Positions 32,259 to 40,484 of a stretch of 40,845 nt of DNA are shown here, piece after piece. This stretch comes from Roseinatronobacter ekhonensis. GTDB lineage: Bacteria; Pseudomonadota; Alphaproteobacteria; Rhodobacterales; Rhodobacteraceae. The stretch covers positions 1 to 40,845 of the forward strand of contig NZ_UIHC01000029.1 in assembly GCF_900499075.1 (NCBI RefSeq). The letters run 5' to 3'. How positions within the stretch are numbered: position 1 is the stretch's first letter; every line of letters begins with the position of its first letter. Under the pieces are notes generated by a model. The model saw only the letters and a list, made by a program, of their open reading frames with translations. It had not been told where the DNA came from and searched no databases. The position numbers were made by a program, and so were the translations under genes.

Positions 32259-32870
32259 TTACCGGCGGGGGGCCAAAACTGTCGGGGCAGCCTCGAAATA
32301 CCCATCCAACCCAAGGCTCTGGGCGGTCCGCCGGATGACCGTGAGACGCTCGTAAATCGTGCTGCGGTGAAGCCCGAGAACACGCGCGGCCTCGGCGACG
32401 CTGAGGTGGCTGACTGCGATCGCGACCTGACGTGACGAGGGGCAGAGCGCGCCCAGCAGCTTTGCGACATCACCCCGAAGACCAGGCCCATGGGACAGGG
32501 CAAACTCATCAACAGGATCGATCGCGGCCGTTTCGGGCAAGACGTCTGACAGAGTCAGACCACCGTCAGCCTCATCCTCGCCCACATGGGCGTGCAGGGA
32601 TTGCATCGCCCTCTCTGCGCGCACGGCCCTCGTGGCGCTGGCCAGCGTTGCGATCTGGTTGGCGATGACGCGATCTGCGAAAGTGTCGAACGAGGATTTC
32701 GTGGGATCAAAATTTTGGGCGCGTCTGATAAGATCGAGGCGCAACTCCTGCTCGATGTCATCAACATCAAGCCCGGGCACGGCACCTGAGCGCGCGAGCC
32801 TTGCGGCACGGATACGGATATTGCGGGAAATACGGGTGGTGGGGTCGGTAAGCTTGTGAAGCTGCTCCAT
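32259..32870 (-). CDS. Sigma-70-like RNA polymerase sigma factor / phage regulator
   Basis: 203 residues from the ATG at 32870 (AAGG 8 bp upstream). Residues 14-78 resemble sigma region 2: GLDVDDIEQELRLDLIRRAQ, NFDPTKSSFDTFADRVIANQ. A spacer follows, then a region 4-type HTH: LCPSSRQVAIAVSHLSVAEA, ARVLGLHRSTIYERLTVIRR. It is first in the minus arm of the phage-like region, so it may direct or time expression of that arm. Compared with true ECF factors the region 2 match is loose, so an HTH regulator with a sigma-like fold remains possible. Confidence 0.72.
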   Translation of the reverse strand: MEQLHKLTDPTTRISRNIRIRAARLARSGAVPGLDVDDIEQELRLDLIRRAQNFDPTKSSFDTFADRVIANQIATLASATRAVRAERAMQSLHAHVGEDEADGGLTLSDVLPETAAIDPVDEFALSHGPGLRGDVAKLLGALCPSSRQVAIAVSHLSVAEAARVLGLHRSTIYERLTVIRRTAQSLGLDGYFEAAPTVLAPRR

Positions 32871-32969
32871 GAGTTTCGCCTTGGTCCAGGTGGACGGGCA
32901 CGCGGCCCGAGTACTTGGCACCGGCGAAAATTCGTTGGAGTGGCTGTTGGCGTGGCGTCACGACAAAGA

Positions 32970-33003
32970 AAAACCGCTGAATCGAAAGGATTTCAGCGGT
33001 TTT
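32970..33003 (-). terminator. Rho-independent terminator after the two-gene cassette
   Basis: 12-bp stem AAAACCGCTGAA (32970-32981) / TTCAGCGGTTTT (32992-33003), 10-nt loop, T-rich on the minus-strand 3' side. It lies 50 bp after the stop of the gene ending at 33054 and isolates the cassette from the sigma-like gene. Confidence 0.88.
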
Positions 33004-33053
33004 GGGCAGGCGATTTTTTTGAACTTTTTTACAGTTGGCTCAACGAAATTTCG

Positions 33054-34130
33054 TCAGCGTTGGTCCTGTTTGCCCTGCCGAAGATCGTCGGCGTGAGTGA
33101 CATAGGACGCGACATAGTCGTCACCCTCAACTTTGATCGGATCCTCGGACATACCGGTCAGATTTCGCAGAGCCTTCGAAGCAGCTTCCTTTTGCTTGCT
33201 GATCCGTGATTGATCCGTGGCGTTAGTTCTTCGGCGATTAATGCGCCCGCGTTGCTGAGCCATCGCCTTCAGGAAAGACCAAGCCGCCTTTGGGCGCTGC
33301 GTCGTGGCATTTTTGAGTTCGAGATCGTCAGGTCCAAGCCGATGTGATGTGCCCGCAACGGTTAATCGGATGATCGCCAACTCAACGAATTCAATAGTAA
33401 TGGCTGCCCAATTGGTTCCCGACGGCACCACAATCCCCGGACCAGTGGGGACGTTGTGACCGGCAGGAACTATGGCTTCGATAAGTGTCGAGAATAGACT
33501 GTCGATAGGTCGAGCCGGAGTCAGTTTTCCGTTTCCACCAGCCAGAACTATGTCTTCGAGCGCTATCTGGGTCGCCTGTTTCAAGCCAAGGAAGCTGCGC
33601 GCATTTTGGTCTAGCGACGACCGCGTGGGCGTGAATACAACCTTTGGTGCTGAAGCAGTGGCAATTTCGTCCAGCTTGGCCAGATCGATCGGGAAACCAG
33701 GAGTTGGAAGCACGAGGAATGCAGGAAATCCTCGGCCCGCGCTGATCTCGTATCGACCAAGGTACTGAACCGGAGCGCGACCAATGGTGTCTGGCGCATC
33801 TACAAGATGAAATACCTCAGCCAGTGCCGATGCAAGGTGTGCACGATTCAACTCGAGGACAGAGATGTCCGGACGCTCAAGAATTGCATAGTCACACCGG
33901 TTCGGAATATCGCCGCACTCGGCGCGCAGTCGACCGTCGATGAGTTTGACTATCTGTCGGCTGCAGCCGTTTTCACTAGATTTGGGGCAAGCAAGTTCGG
34001 TTGCCCGTCGGCCGCTCTTGCGTAGAAACGCCTCGGCACCAGACCACTCGTCGCCAAGTTCCTTCAGCCAGTCGCATCGCGCTGCGGCTGCGCCCGGCCA
34101 CTGTTCAAGAGCTCGCCACAGATTTGTCAT
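33054..34130 (-). CDS. Unknown protein with Cys4 motif, second gene of two-gene cassette
   Basis: 358 residues from the ATG at 34130; other in-frame ATGs at 34166 and 34208 lie deeper in the upstream gene. Not assigned to a family. Near the N-terminus C48-x7-C56-x15-C72-x6-C79 (ACPKSSENGC ... ECGDIPNRC) looks like a zinc ribbon. The middle is alpha/beta with FPAFLVLPTPGFPIDL and KVVFTPTRSS. The C-terminal about 100 residues are basic and probably a winged helix (KAAWSFLKAMAQQRGRINRR, KQKEAASKALRNLTGM), so nucleic-acid binding is likely. It overlaps the upstream gene by 26 bp and ends at its own terminator. Confidence 0.75.
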   Translation of the reverse strand: MTNLWRALEQWPGAAAARCDWLKELGDEWSGAEAFLRKSGRRATELACPKSSENGCSRQIVKLIDGRLRAECGDIPNRCDYAILERPDISVLELNRAHLASALAEVFHLVDAPDTIGRAPVQYLGRYEISAGRGFPAFLVLPTPGFPIDLAKLDEIATASAPKVVFTPTRSSLDQNARSFLGLKQATQIALEDIVLAGGNGKLTPARPIDSLFSTLIEAIVPAGHNVPTGPGIVVPSGTNWAAITIEFVELAIIRLTVAGTSHRLGPDDLELKNATTQRPKAAWSFLKAMAQQRGRINRRRTNATDQSRISKQKEAASKALRNLTGMSEDPIKVEGDDYVASYVTHADDLRQGKQDQR

Positions 34131-35304
34131 CTTCGTCAATGACGTCCTCCTCCTGCGGCGGTGCATAGAAATTCTTGTCTCGTAGCCAGGCTTCAACAAA
34201 CTCTGCATCGGAGTCGCGGTCGTACCGGGCCGAGTCCAACCTTATGGTGACGCTCCGCTGCTTGGCAGAGCCTTCAAATACAAATCCGAATTTGGCTGAG
34301 GTAATACGACCGAACGTGAAAACTGCACCCCAGTTCTCGCCAAGGGCCCTAAACAGATCAGAGGATTTCTGAATATCGATCCTGGTGACGTCGCCCAAAA
34401 TAACGCGGACGACCTCGAGGAGGCGGACTTGATCGATACCATCGATGTCGCCGCATTCCTGAATTTTCGGACCATCGTTGCGGATAGGCGCCAACGTGAA
34501 GATGTCTCCTTCGCCGAAATAGCTCTTCTTACCGAAGATCTTTTCTCCGAGTACTTCCTGATACAGGGTCTTTTCACCCTTACTTTGTGCGTTGATCCCG
34601 AGGACGTCGATTGCGGCGTCATATATCAAGACGTCGTGCTTCTGCGGTCGATAGAAGGCGACGCCCGGCTCACCATCCTCCTCATGCTTGCCTTCGCGCG
34701 TCATCGGCATTCCGTGCCGGACGAGGAGGAAGACCTTTTTTTCATCGGGGCGTGGGTAGGCGAAGATCCTGGTCCCGCGCCCGCGCTGCCGTTCCTCGAA
34801 AAAAGGGTCCATGAGCTTCGCCATCTCAGCGAGCTTGTCCGCACTGAGATCCGGTAGATCGCGCCCAGAACGCTGCTGACCCGGAAAATAGACAAAGGCC
34901 TGTTTTTGCAATGCGATCGTCTTCGTATGACGTTCCTCGAGCAGCTCAGGTTTCGCGATCCAGATCTGTACAGCGACGTCGGCGGCGGTCGACTTTCCGT
35001 GGCTCTCAATCTCAATGCTCTCGTCTTTGGCGCGCTGGATCAAATCATCCAGCGTTTCGTTCGATGCGGTTTCATCGATGAAATAAAGGCCGTTCATCAG
35101 GTCGATTGGCATATTTTCGTCGTAGCTCATGAGAGCTTCAGCCAATTTGTCGTGGGGAAACTCGTCCTCCCGGTTGGTCGGGATCTCCACGCCGCGATCG
35201 GCGAAATACTCCCGCCAAGGGGCCAGTAGGTTGATCAAATGGACGTTGGCTATGTGCTTCAGTCGATCGGGGTTCGTAAAAACGCGAATTTTCAATGTCG
35301 CCAT
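34105..35304 (-). CDS. Unknown 399-residue protein, first gene of two-gene cassette
   Basis: No family recognised. Starts MATLKIRVFTNPDRLKHIAN; it is a soluble, acidic, mixed alpha/beta protein with no membrane segment or signal peptide. Segments that stand out are FVYFPGQQRSGRDLPDLSADK, RGRGTRIFAYPRPDEKKVFL (split), VFLLVRHGMPMTREGKHEED and DIFTLAPIRNDGP; no nuclease, ATPase or methylase motif is evident. The C-terminus is acidic. It is coupled to the Cys4/winged-helix gene and sits between the two divergent arms of a phage-like region, a usual position for accessory genes. The divergent gap upstream (35305-35458) should hold both promoters; I see no clear one. Confidence 0.75.
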   Translation of the reverse strand: MATLKIRVFTNPDRLKHIANVHLINLLAPWREYFADRGVEIPTNREDEFPHDKLAEALMSYDENMPIDLMNGLYFIDETASNETLDDLIQRAKDESIEIESHGKSTAADVAVQIWIAKPELLEERHTKTIALQKQAFVYFPGQQRSGRDLPDLSADKLAEMAKLMDPFFEERQRGRGTRIFAYPRPDEKKVFLLVRHGMPMTREGKHEEDGEPGVAFYRPQKHDVLIYDAAIDVLGINAQSKGEKTLYQEVLGEKIFGKKSYFGEGDIFTLAPIRNDGPKIQECGDIDGIDQVRLLEVVRVILGDVTRIDIQKSSDLFRALGENWGAVFTFGRITSAKFGFVFEGSAKQRSVTIRLDSARYDRDSDAEFVEAWLRDKNFYAPPQEEDVIDEDDKSVASS

Positions 35305-35458
35305 GGCGGCCGCTGCTCCGTAAGTATCGTCAACTAGATCAAGTAGGTATTACGTCGCAGGCACACAAGGTCGTGATTGAATGAATCTTGCGCGGACCAG
35401 TAACCGACAGACGACGCCCCCCGCCGGTATGTGAGAAAAACGGCTGGAGCACTCCCCC

Positions 35459-35542
35459 ATGATCGAGATTCCCGATCGCGCCATGCGCGTCGCCCTAGGC
35501 TTTGACTTCATTGCGGCCACTTTCGATGAGGAAGCGTCATGA
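35459..35542 (+). CDS. 27-residue ORF, leader of the plus replication arm
   Basis: Begins MIEIPDRAMRVALGFDFIAA and ends TFDEEAS. Its stop overlaps the next ATG as ATGA, the arrangement found throughout this operon, and GGAG lies 10 bp upstream of its ATG. Short proteins of this sort occur at the head of alphaproteobacterial phage replication operons; function unknown. It could also be only a translational leader. Confidence 0.45.
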   Translation: MIEIPDRAMRVALGFDFIAATFDEEAS

Positions 35543-35745
35543 TCGACCCGGACGACCGTGAACGCCGGGCGTTGACGCATGCCATGAAGTTCATGGGCGA
35601 GCTGATGGCCGAGATCGGCTGGTCCACCCGCTTCAGTGAGCTTTCTGCCGAGCAGGCTGAAAAACTGGCCGAGGCCGCAGTGGATGGTTTCCAGGAAAGC
35701 ATGCTTGCCACAGCTCCGCACGACGAGAACGAGGTGCCGTTTTGA
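35539..35745 (+). CDS. Small unknown phage-type protein
   Basis: 68 residues: MIDPDDRERRALTHAMKFMG, ELMAEIGWSTRFSELSAEQA and a helical acidic end (EVPF). Entirely helical by appearance. It overlaps both neighbours by 4 bp, so it is a real member of the operon. No function can be assigned. Confidence 0.65.
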   Translation: MIDPDDRERRALTHAMKFMGELMAEIGWSTRFSELSAEQAEKLAEAAVDGFQESMLATAPHDENEVPF

Positions 35746-36491
35746 GCGATGCCTTTCTCGATTTCAATCATAGGGAAAAGCCCCCTAGCTTCGCTGACAG
35801 CATCAACACGCTGATCGACCACGCTCTTGTCGCTGAAAATGCGCAGCACCCGCAGCGGGATTATCTCGGCGGTAGCAGGCTTGGCGATGCCTGCGCGCGC
35901 CGCCTCCAATATGAATACCTCAAGACGCCGAAAGATGAAGGTGGGGGCTTCTCGGGGCAATCGTTGCGCATCTTCGCGCTTGGGCATCTTCTTGAGGACC
36001 TCGCGATTGAGTGGCTGCGCAAGTCGGGGTTCGATCTCAGGACACGCAACCGCCATGGGGACCAGTTCGGCTTTTCCGTCGCCGGTGACCGGGTGCAAGG
36101 GCATGCGGATGGTGTTGTCGTGGCCGCGCCAAACGGCATGGCGGTCCCCGCGCTCTGGGAATGCAAATCGGCAAACGCGAAAAACTGGCGCGCGATCTCC
36201 AAGAATGGAGTTGCAAAAGCCAAGCCGATCTATGCCGCGCAGATTGCGCTTTATCAGGCTTATCTCGGCCTGACCGAAACGCCCGCGCTTTTCACAGCTG
36301 TCAATAAGGACACCTGCGAGGTCTGGCACGAGCTTGTGCCCTTCAACGGCGCGCTTGCACAGGCGGCCAGCGACAAGGCGGTGCAAATCCTTCGGGCTTG
36401 CGATGCGGGAGAACAGCTGCCCAGACACACGACAGACCCTGAGCATTTCGAATGCCGGTTCTGCGCCTATTCCGCGAGGTGCTGGGCATGA
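35742..36491 (+). CDS. Cas4/AddB-like PD-(D/E)XK nuclease with Fe-S cysteines
   Basis: 249 residues. RecB-family nuclease: GHADGVVV (D123), ALWECKSAN (E140, K142) and AAQIALYQAY (Q167 with the QxxxY motif). Four cysteines, C51 at the N-terminal side and C238, C241, C247 at the end (CRFCAYSARC), have the C...CxxCx5C layout of the iron-sulfur cluster that staples Cas4 and AddB nucleases. Such phage proteins are exonucleases that make ssDNA for recombination. No CRISPR genes are near, so Cas4 adaptation is not implied. It overlaps the primase start by 4 bp. Confidence 0.88.
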   Translation: MSDAFLDFNHREKPPSFADSINTLIDHALVAENAQHPQRDYLGGSRLGDACARRLQYEYLKTPKDEGGGFSGQSLRIFALGHLLEDLAIEWLRKSGFDLRTRNRHGDQFGFSVAGDRVQGHADGVVVAAPNGMAVPALWECKSANAKNWRAISKNGVAKAKPIYAAQIALYQAYLGLTETPALFTAVNKDTCEVWHELVPFNGALAQAASDKAVQILRACDAGEQLPRHTTDPEHFECRFCAYSARCWA

Positions 36492-38857
36492 CGGATCACC
36501 TTACAACTGCCGATACCGTCTCGCCCGTCATGCCCGATGCGGCCATGATAGCCATCTATGCCGATGTCGTATTCGGCTACTGCGAGTATTTGGCGCCGGT
36601 TCGGGCGCTGGCGGAGAAAGGGGTCGATGACGCGCCTCCGCACACGCCCTTTGTCGCTGTCGACAACGATCTTGTTCTCAAGCTCGCGCACCAGGCGGAT
36701 TGGGCCGCGCAGAGTGGCATGGCGCTGTTTGTGGTGCCGGGCACTGTCCATGAAGCAGGGGCCGCGCGCGCCGAGCATGTGGTCCAGACGCAGGTTATTC
36801 TGGTCGATCTCGATCATGGCGACATCGCCGCCAAGCGCGCCCACCTGATCCAGCATCTTGGCACACCCACGCTCGAGGTCGCCTCCGGTGGGATCACACC
36901 GCAGGGGCAGGACAAGCTGCACATCTACTGGCGGCTGACAGAACCTGCCGAGGGCGAGGACATCGCCCGGGTTTGCCGCGCCCGACAGATGATAGCGGCC
37001 AAGGTTGGCGGCGATCCGGCATTCAAATCAGCCCACCAGCCCATCCGGGTGGCGGGGTCGGTCCATGCCAAGACGGGGGTCAAGCGGTTGGTCGCCATCC
37101 TCGAGCACAATCCTGTGGACTATGACCTCGCCGAGCTGACCGCGGCCATCTTCGCCATGCCGCCCATGGACGGCGCGGTGCCGGATGGGCTCGATTTCAA
37201 TACGGCAGCGACCGATGGCGGGACGGTCCCGGAACTATTTGCCCGCCCGATCCGTGAGGGCGGTGTTGATGGGACCACAAGGTTCGACGCGCTTTCCCGC
37301 GTCATTGGATACTGGATCCGCCGTTGCCGGGAGGGCCATGTCACACCGGCAGAGGCATGGGGTGAAATCGTTGCCTACAACGATGCCCGTATTGATCCGC
37401 CCTGGCCGGAGGCACGGCTTCAGCAGGAGGCGGAACGCCTCTGGCGACGCGACCAGGCCCGGAATGGGGACATCCCGGACGATGGCGATGGTGAAAATAC
37501 CGGCGGTGACGATGGCAGCGGCGATGGTGGCCCCAGCCCGGTTCGCTTCTCTGAGGACGCCTTGGCGGCCAATTTCGCGGATCAGCATGCCGACGCCTGG
37601 CGCTTTGTCGCCGCATGGGGGCAATGGCTGACCTGGACGGCGCGGATATGGAAGCGCGAGGATACACTGCAGGCCTTTGATCTGGCCAGGCATGTATGCC
37701 GGACAGCTGCTGTCCGGTCACCTTCGGCGCGGGTCAGAACAAAACTGTCTTCGGCCTCGACCGTAGCAGCCGTTGAACGCCTTGCTCGCAGCGATCGGCG
37801 TCATGCCACCACTACTGATGTCTGGGATCGGGATCCCTGGCTGCTCAACACCGCCGAGGGCGTGCTGGATCTTCGCAACGGTCAGTCGCAGCCTCATGAC
37901 CCGGCATTCTACATGACGAAGATCGCGGCTGCTGCGCCAAAGGGCGACTGCCCGGTCTGGCATGCCTTTCTCGACACCGTGACCGGCGGTGATGCCGAAT
38001 TGCAGTCCTATCTGCAGCGCATGGCAGGCTATTGCCTGACCGGCGTGACGAGCGAACACGCGCTGTTCTTTCTCTATGGCACAGGTGCGAACGGGAAATC
38101 TGTCTTCGCCAACACGCTGACCGAAATCCTTGGCGATTACGCCACCGTGGCACCGATGGACATGTTCATGGCCAGCCATGGGGATCGCCACCCAACCGAC
38201 ATGGCGGGGCTGCGGGGTGCACGGGTCGTGACCTCGATCGAAACCGAACAGGGGAGCCGCTGGGCCGAGAGCAAGCTGAAGGCGCTGACTGGCGGCGACA
38301 AGATCACCGCACGCTTCATGCGGCAGGACTTCTTCGAGTTCATTCCGCAGTTCAAGCTCCTGATCGTCGGAAATCACAAACCCTCCATCCGCAATGTAGA
38401 CGAAGCAATGAAGCGGCGCCTGCACATGGTGCCCTTCACTGTCACCATCCCAGCAGCAAAACGCGACAAGCGCTTGCCTGACCGTCTGCTGGCCGAGCGG
38501 GATGGCATCCTCGACTGGGCGCTGCGGGGCTGCCTGGAATGGCAGAAGCACGGGCTCCGCGCGCCGCAGGCCGTCATGGCCGCAACCGAGGATTACTTCG
38601 AGGCCGAGGATGCCTTGGGGCGCTGGATCGATGAGCGCTGCGAGACTGGCAACCAGAACCACTGGGCCGGATCGACCGAGCTGTTCAACAGCTGGAAGGC
38701 ATGGGCCGAAGCGAACAACGAATACGCAGGTTCCATGAAGCGGTTCTCCGAGACGCTGAGCACTCGGGGTTTTGAGAAGAACAGCAATGGGAAAGCCCGT
38801 GGGTTTCGCGGAATTCGCATTCAGGACAGCAGCGATGACCTATTTGAGCAGGAGTAG
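36488..38857 (+). CDS. Primase-helicase, P4/D5 type
   Basis: 789 residues from the ATG at 36488, which overlaps the nuclease stop; the frame opens at 36452. N-terminal RepB-like/AEP primase domain with the acidic LVDLDHGD (105-112) and HIYWRLTEP, PIRVAGSVH. A Gly/Asp-rich linker (about residues 335-355, DGDGENTGGDDGSGDGG) separates it from the D5_N region (WLLNTAEGVLDLRNG) and an SF3 helicase with Walker A GTGANGKS (531-538), RGARVVTSIETEQGS and the LLIVGNHKPSI sensor strand. Proteins of this build start replication of P4-like phages and satellites by recognising an origin, melting it and priming. A candidate origin lies just downstream. Confidence 0.93.
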   Translation: MTDHLTTADTVSPVMPDAAMIAIYADVVFGYCEYLAPVRALAEKGVDDAPPHTPFVAVDNDLVLKLAHQADWAAQSGMALFVVPGTVHEAGAARAEHVVQTQVILVDLDHGDIAAKRAHLIQHLGTPTLEVASGGITPQGQDKLHIYWRLTEPAEGEDIARVCRARQMIAAKVGGDPAFKSAHQPIRVAGSVHAKTGVKRLVAILEHNPVDYDLAELTAAIFAMPPMDGAVPDGLDFNTAATDGGTVPELFARPIREGGVDGTTRFDALSRVIGYWIRRCREGHVTPAEAWGEIVAYNDARIDPPWPEARLQQEAERLWRRDQARNGDIPDDGDGENTGGDDGSGDGGPSPVRFSEDALAANFADQHADAWRFVAAWGQWLTWTARIWKREDTLQAFDLARHVCRTAAVRSPSARVRTKLSSASTVAAVERLARSDRRHATTTDVWDRDPWLLNTAEGVLDLRNGQSQPHDPAFYMTKIAAAAPKGDCPVWHAFLDTVTGGDAELQSYLQRMAGYCLTGVTSEHALFFLYGTGANGKSVFANTLTEILGDYATVAPMDMFMASHGDRHPTDMAGLRGARVVTSIETEQGSRWAESKLKALTGGDKITARFMRQDFFEFIPQFKLLIVGNHKPSIRNVDEAMKRRLHMVPFTVTIPAAKRDKRLPDRLLAERDGILDWALRGCLEWQKHGLRAPQAVMAATEDYFEAEDALGRWIDERCETGNQNHWAGSTELFNSWKAWAEANNEYAGSMKRFSETLSTRGFEKNSNGKARGFRGIRIQDSSDDLFEQE

Positions 38858-38861
38858 CAAA

Positions 38862-39473
38862 ATGCCAATGAAAACTGGACAATTTACGGGTCTGACGGGT
38901 CAACCCTATATAGGCGTTACGCGCGCGCATGCGCGCCTGTCTACGGCTGATAAGCCAACACCCGTCAAACCCGTCAATGAGGTTTCAGCGCATGACCGCG
39001 ATGTGCGCCCTGCAATCCTTGCCCTCGATCTTGGTACGACCACCGGTTGGGCCTTTCGTGGTTTTGACGGACTGATCACCAGCGGCACCGTCAGCTTCAA
39101 GCCCGGCCGCTACGATGGCGGTGGCATGCGCTTTCTGCGTTTCACCAACTGGCTTAGCGAGATCGACCGCCTGTCTGGGCCCATTGAGGCGATCTATTTC
39201 GAAGAAGTGCGTCGACACGTCGGCACAGACGCGGCGCATGTCTATGGCGGCCTCATGGCCACCCTGACAACCTGGGGGGAATTGCGCGGCGTGCCCTATC
39301 AAGGAGCCCCGGTCGGCACGATCAAGAAACACGCCACCGGAAAAGGCAACGCCAACAAAGACGCCATGATCGCCGCCGCCCGAGCGCGTGGGTTCAGCCC
39401 GGCTGATGACAACGAGGCTGACGCCATCGCGATCCTGCTCTGGGCCGTGGAAACCCATGGAGGTGTAGCATGA
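38862..39473 (+). CDS. RuvC-like Holliday junction resolvase
   Basis: 203 residues from the ATG at 38862 (AGGAG 7 bp upstream). RNase H-fold nuclease: ILALDLGTTTGWAF with D56, IYFEEVRRHVG with E114/E115, and NEADAIAILLWA with D187 are the metal ligands. Phage RuvC-like enzymes resolve branched DNA before packaging. The fold begins only at residue 50; the preceding about 48 residues are encoded by the inverted-repeat array at 38884-38976 and show no domain, so the true start could be further down (for example the GTG at 39003, without a good ribosome site). Confidence 0.85.
   Translation: MPMKTGQFTGLTGQPYIGVTRAHARLSTADKPTPVKPVNEVSAHDRDVRPAILALDLGTTTGWAFRGFDGLITSGTVSFKPGRYDGGGMRFLRFTNWLSEIDRLSGPIEAIYFEEVRRHVGTDAAHVYGGLMATLTTWGELRGVPYQGAPVGTIKKHATGKGNANKDAMIAAARARGFSPADDNEADAIAILLWAVETHGGVA
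38884..38976. repeat. Nested inverted-repeat array, candidate replication origin or operator
   Basis: Left arm: two (T)nACGGGT units (38884-38891, 38893-38900). Right arm: two ACCCGTCA units (38960-38967, 38969-38976). Both arms have 9-bp period and are inverted to each other (15 of 17 bp match). Between them are two perfect palindromes, CCTATATAGG (38905-38914) and GCGCGCATGCGCGC (38923-38936). It lies right behind the primase-helicase gene. Confidence 0.7.
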
Positions 39474-39727
39474 CGCGCTCGATCATCCTCACAGAAGCAG
39501 AGCAGGTTCTTGAAATCCGGGCGGAGGAATACGGCCCGGCACGTGTGTCGTTGGACAAGATTGCAGCTCGGTGGTCGCAGAATTTGGGTTGTGAGGTGAC
39601 GCCCGCGCAGGTGGTTCTCTGCATGATCGACCTGAAAATGGTTCGCCTGACCCACGACGTCGACCATCGGGACAGTCTTGTCGATGTGATCGGTTATGCC
39701 GTGCTGATGTCGGAGGCCCAGCAATGA
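39470..39727 (+). CDS. DUF6378-family phage protein
   Basis: 85 residues. Core EEYGPARVSLDKIAARWSQN, VTPAQVVLCMIDLKMVRLTH, HRDSLVDVIGYAVL matches the DUF6378 pattern of short phage proteins (EDYG...F.RIA..WS...VT...V...M...K.AR......HRDS..D..GYA), a helical fold related to MazG-type nucleotide pyrophosphohydrolases. Whether it hydrolyses nucleotides is unknown. Coupled by 4-bp overlaps to both neighbours. Confidence 0.8.
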   Translation: MTRSIILTEAEQVLEIRAEEYGPARVSLDKIAARWSQNLGCEVTPAQVVLCMIDLKMVRLTHDVDHRDSLVDVIGYAVLMSEAQQ

Positions 39728-39924
39728 AGGGAATGCGCTTCATACCAACGGGATATGGCGGTCATCGGCGAGACCCGGAGCGCGTGCGCCGGGAGGGCTG
39801 GAAGGAACAGAAGCTCCTCGCCGTGTCGCTCGATGATGACCGTCTGACCTGGCCTGAGCGTGAATTAATCCGTCAGCTGGGCGAAAAGCTGTACGGCAAA
39901 CCGGATGCCGGAGATGGGCGATGA
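39724..39924 (+). CDS. Small unknown phage-type protein
   Basis: 66 residues, basic N-terminal half (MKGMRFIPTGYGGHRRDPER, VRREGWKEQKLLAVSL) and an acidic helical end. Retained because it is exactly framed by ATGA overlaps with the DUF6378 and DUF6362 genes. No family or function recognised. Confidence 0.6.
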   Translation: MKGMRFIPTGYGGHRRDPERVRREGWKEQKLLAVSLDDDRLTWPERELIRQLGEKLYGKPDAGDGR

Positions 39925-40361
39925 GCAGTTGGACACCTGCGCTGGTTGAAGCCCGTCTCTCCGAAGCGGCATTCGTTCTGAAACGGTTGCCCGAACCACG
40001 GCTGTCAGGATACTTCAGCACCTGGCCCGAGGTGGTGCAGAGTTTTGCCGACAAGGTCGGGCAAGAGCCCAAACCCATGCGCGTGCTGCCGTCGCCTGCT
40101 GCGATCAGCAGGATGGAAGAGACGCTGACCTGGACCGCTGGTCTTGCGCCAATGGATGGGAAGATCGTTTGGCTGCGGGCATACGGATATCGCTGGCGCG
40201 ATGTTTGCCGGACCGTTGGCCTGCGACGGGCTTCGGCGCATCATCACTGGGTGTATGGCCTGTGTTTGATAGCGCACAAGTTGAACCGCATAAGCATCAG
40301 CCAGCGGCTCTCCATGCAGCAAGTCATCGACCTTGCGCGGGCTGACGACCCGGCCCTTTGA
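39921..40361 (+). CDS. DUF6362-family phage protein
   Basis: 146 residues. Begins SWTPALVEARLSEAAFVLKR, includes the middle segment AISRMEETLTWTAGLAPMDG and ends with a likely HTH, KIVWLRAYGYRWRDVCRTVG followed by LRRASAHHHWVYGLCLIAHK. This is the DUF6362 arrangement found at the end of replication operons, often upstream of terminase genes, in alphaproteobacterial prophages and ICEs. A DNA-binding role is likely from the HTH; otherwise unknown. Last gene of the plus arm that is complete in this window. Confidence 0.8.
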   Translation: MSSWTPALVEARLSEAAFVLKRLPEPRLSGYFSTWPEVVQSFADKVGQEPKPMRVLPSPAAISRMEETLTWTAGLAPMDGKIVWLRAYGYRWRDVCRTVGLRRASAHHHWVYGLCLIAHKLNRISISQRLSMQQVIDLARADDPAL

Positions 40362-40484
40362 AAAAAAATCGCACCGATCAAAATTTCTGCCAGACACTTT
40401 TGCCATCCCGTCGGTATGTGAATAGTAAGTTCGACAGGTGCGTCGACGCGGCGCGCGGGACGGCCCGCACCGCTGGCTTCCGGG

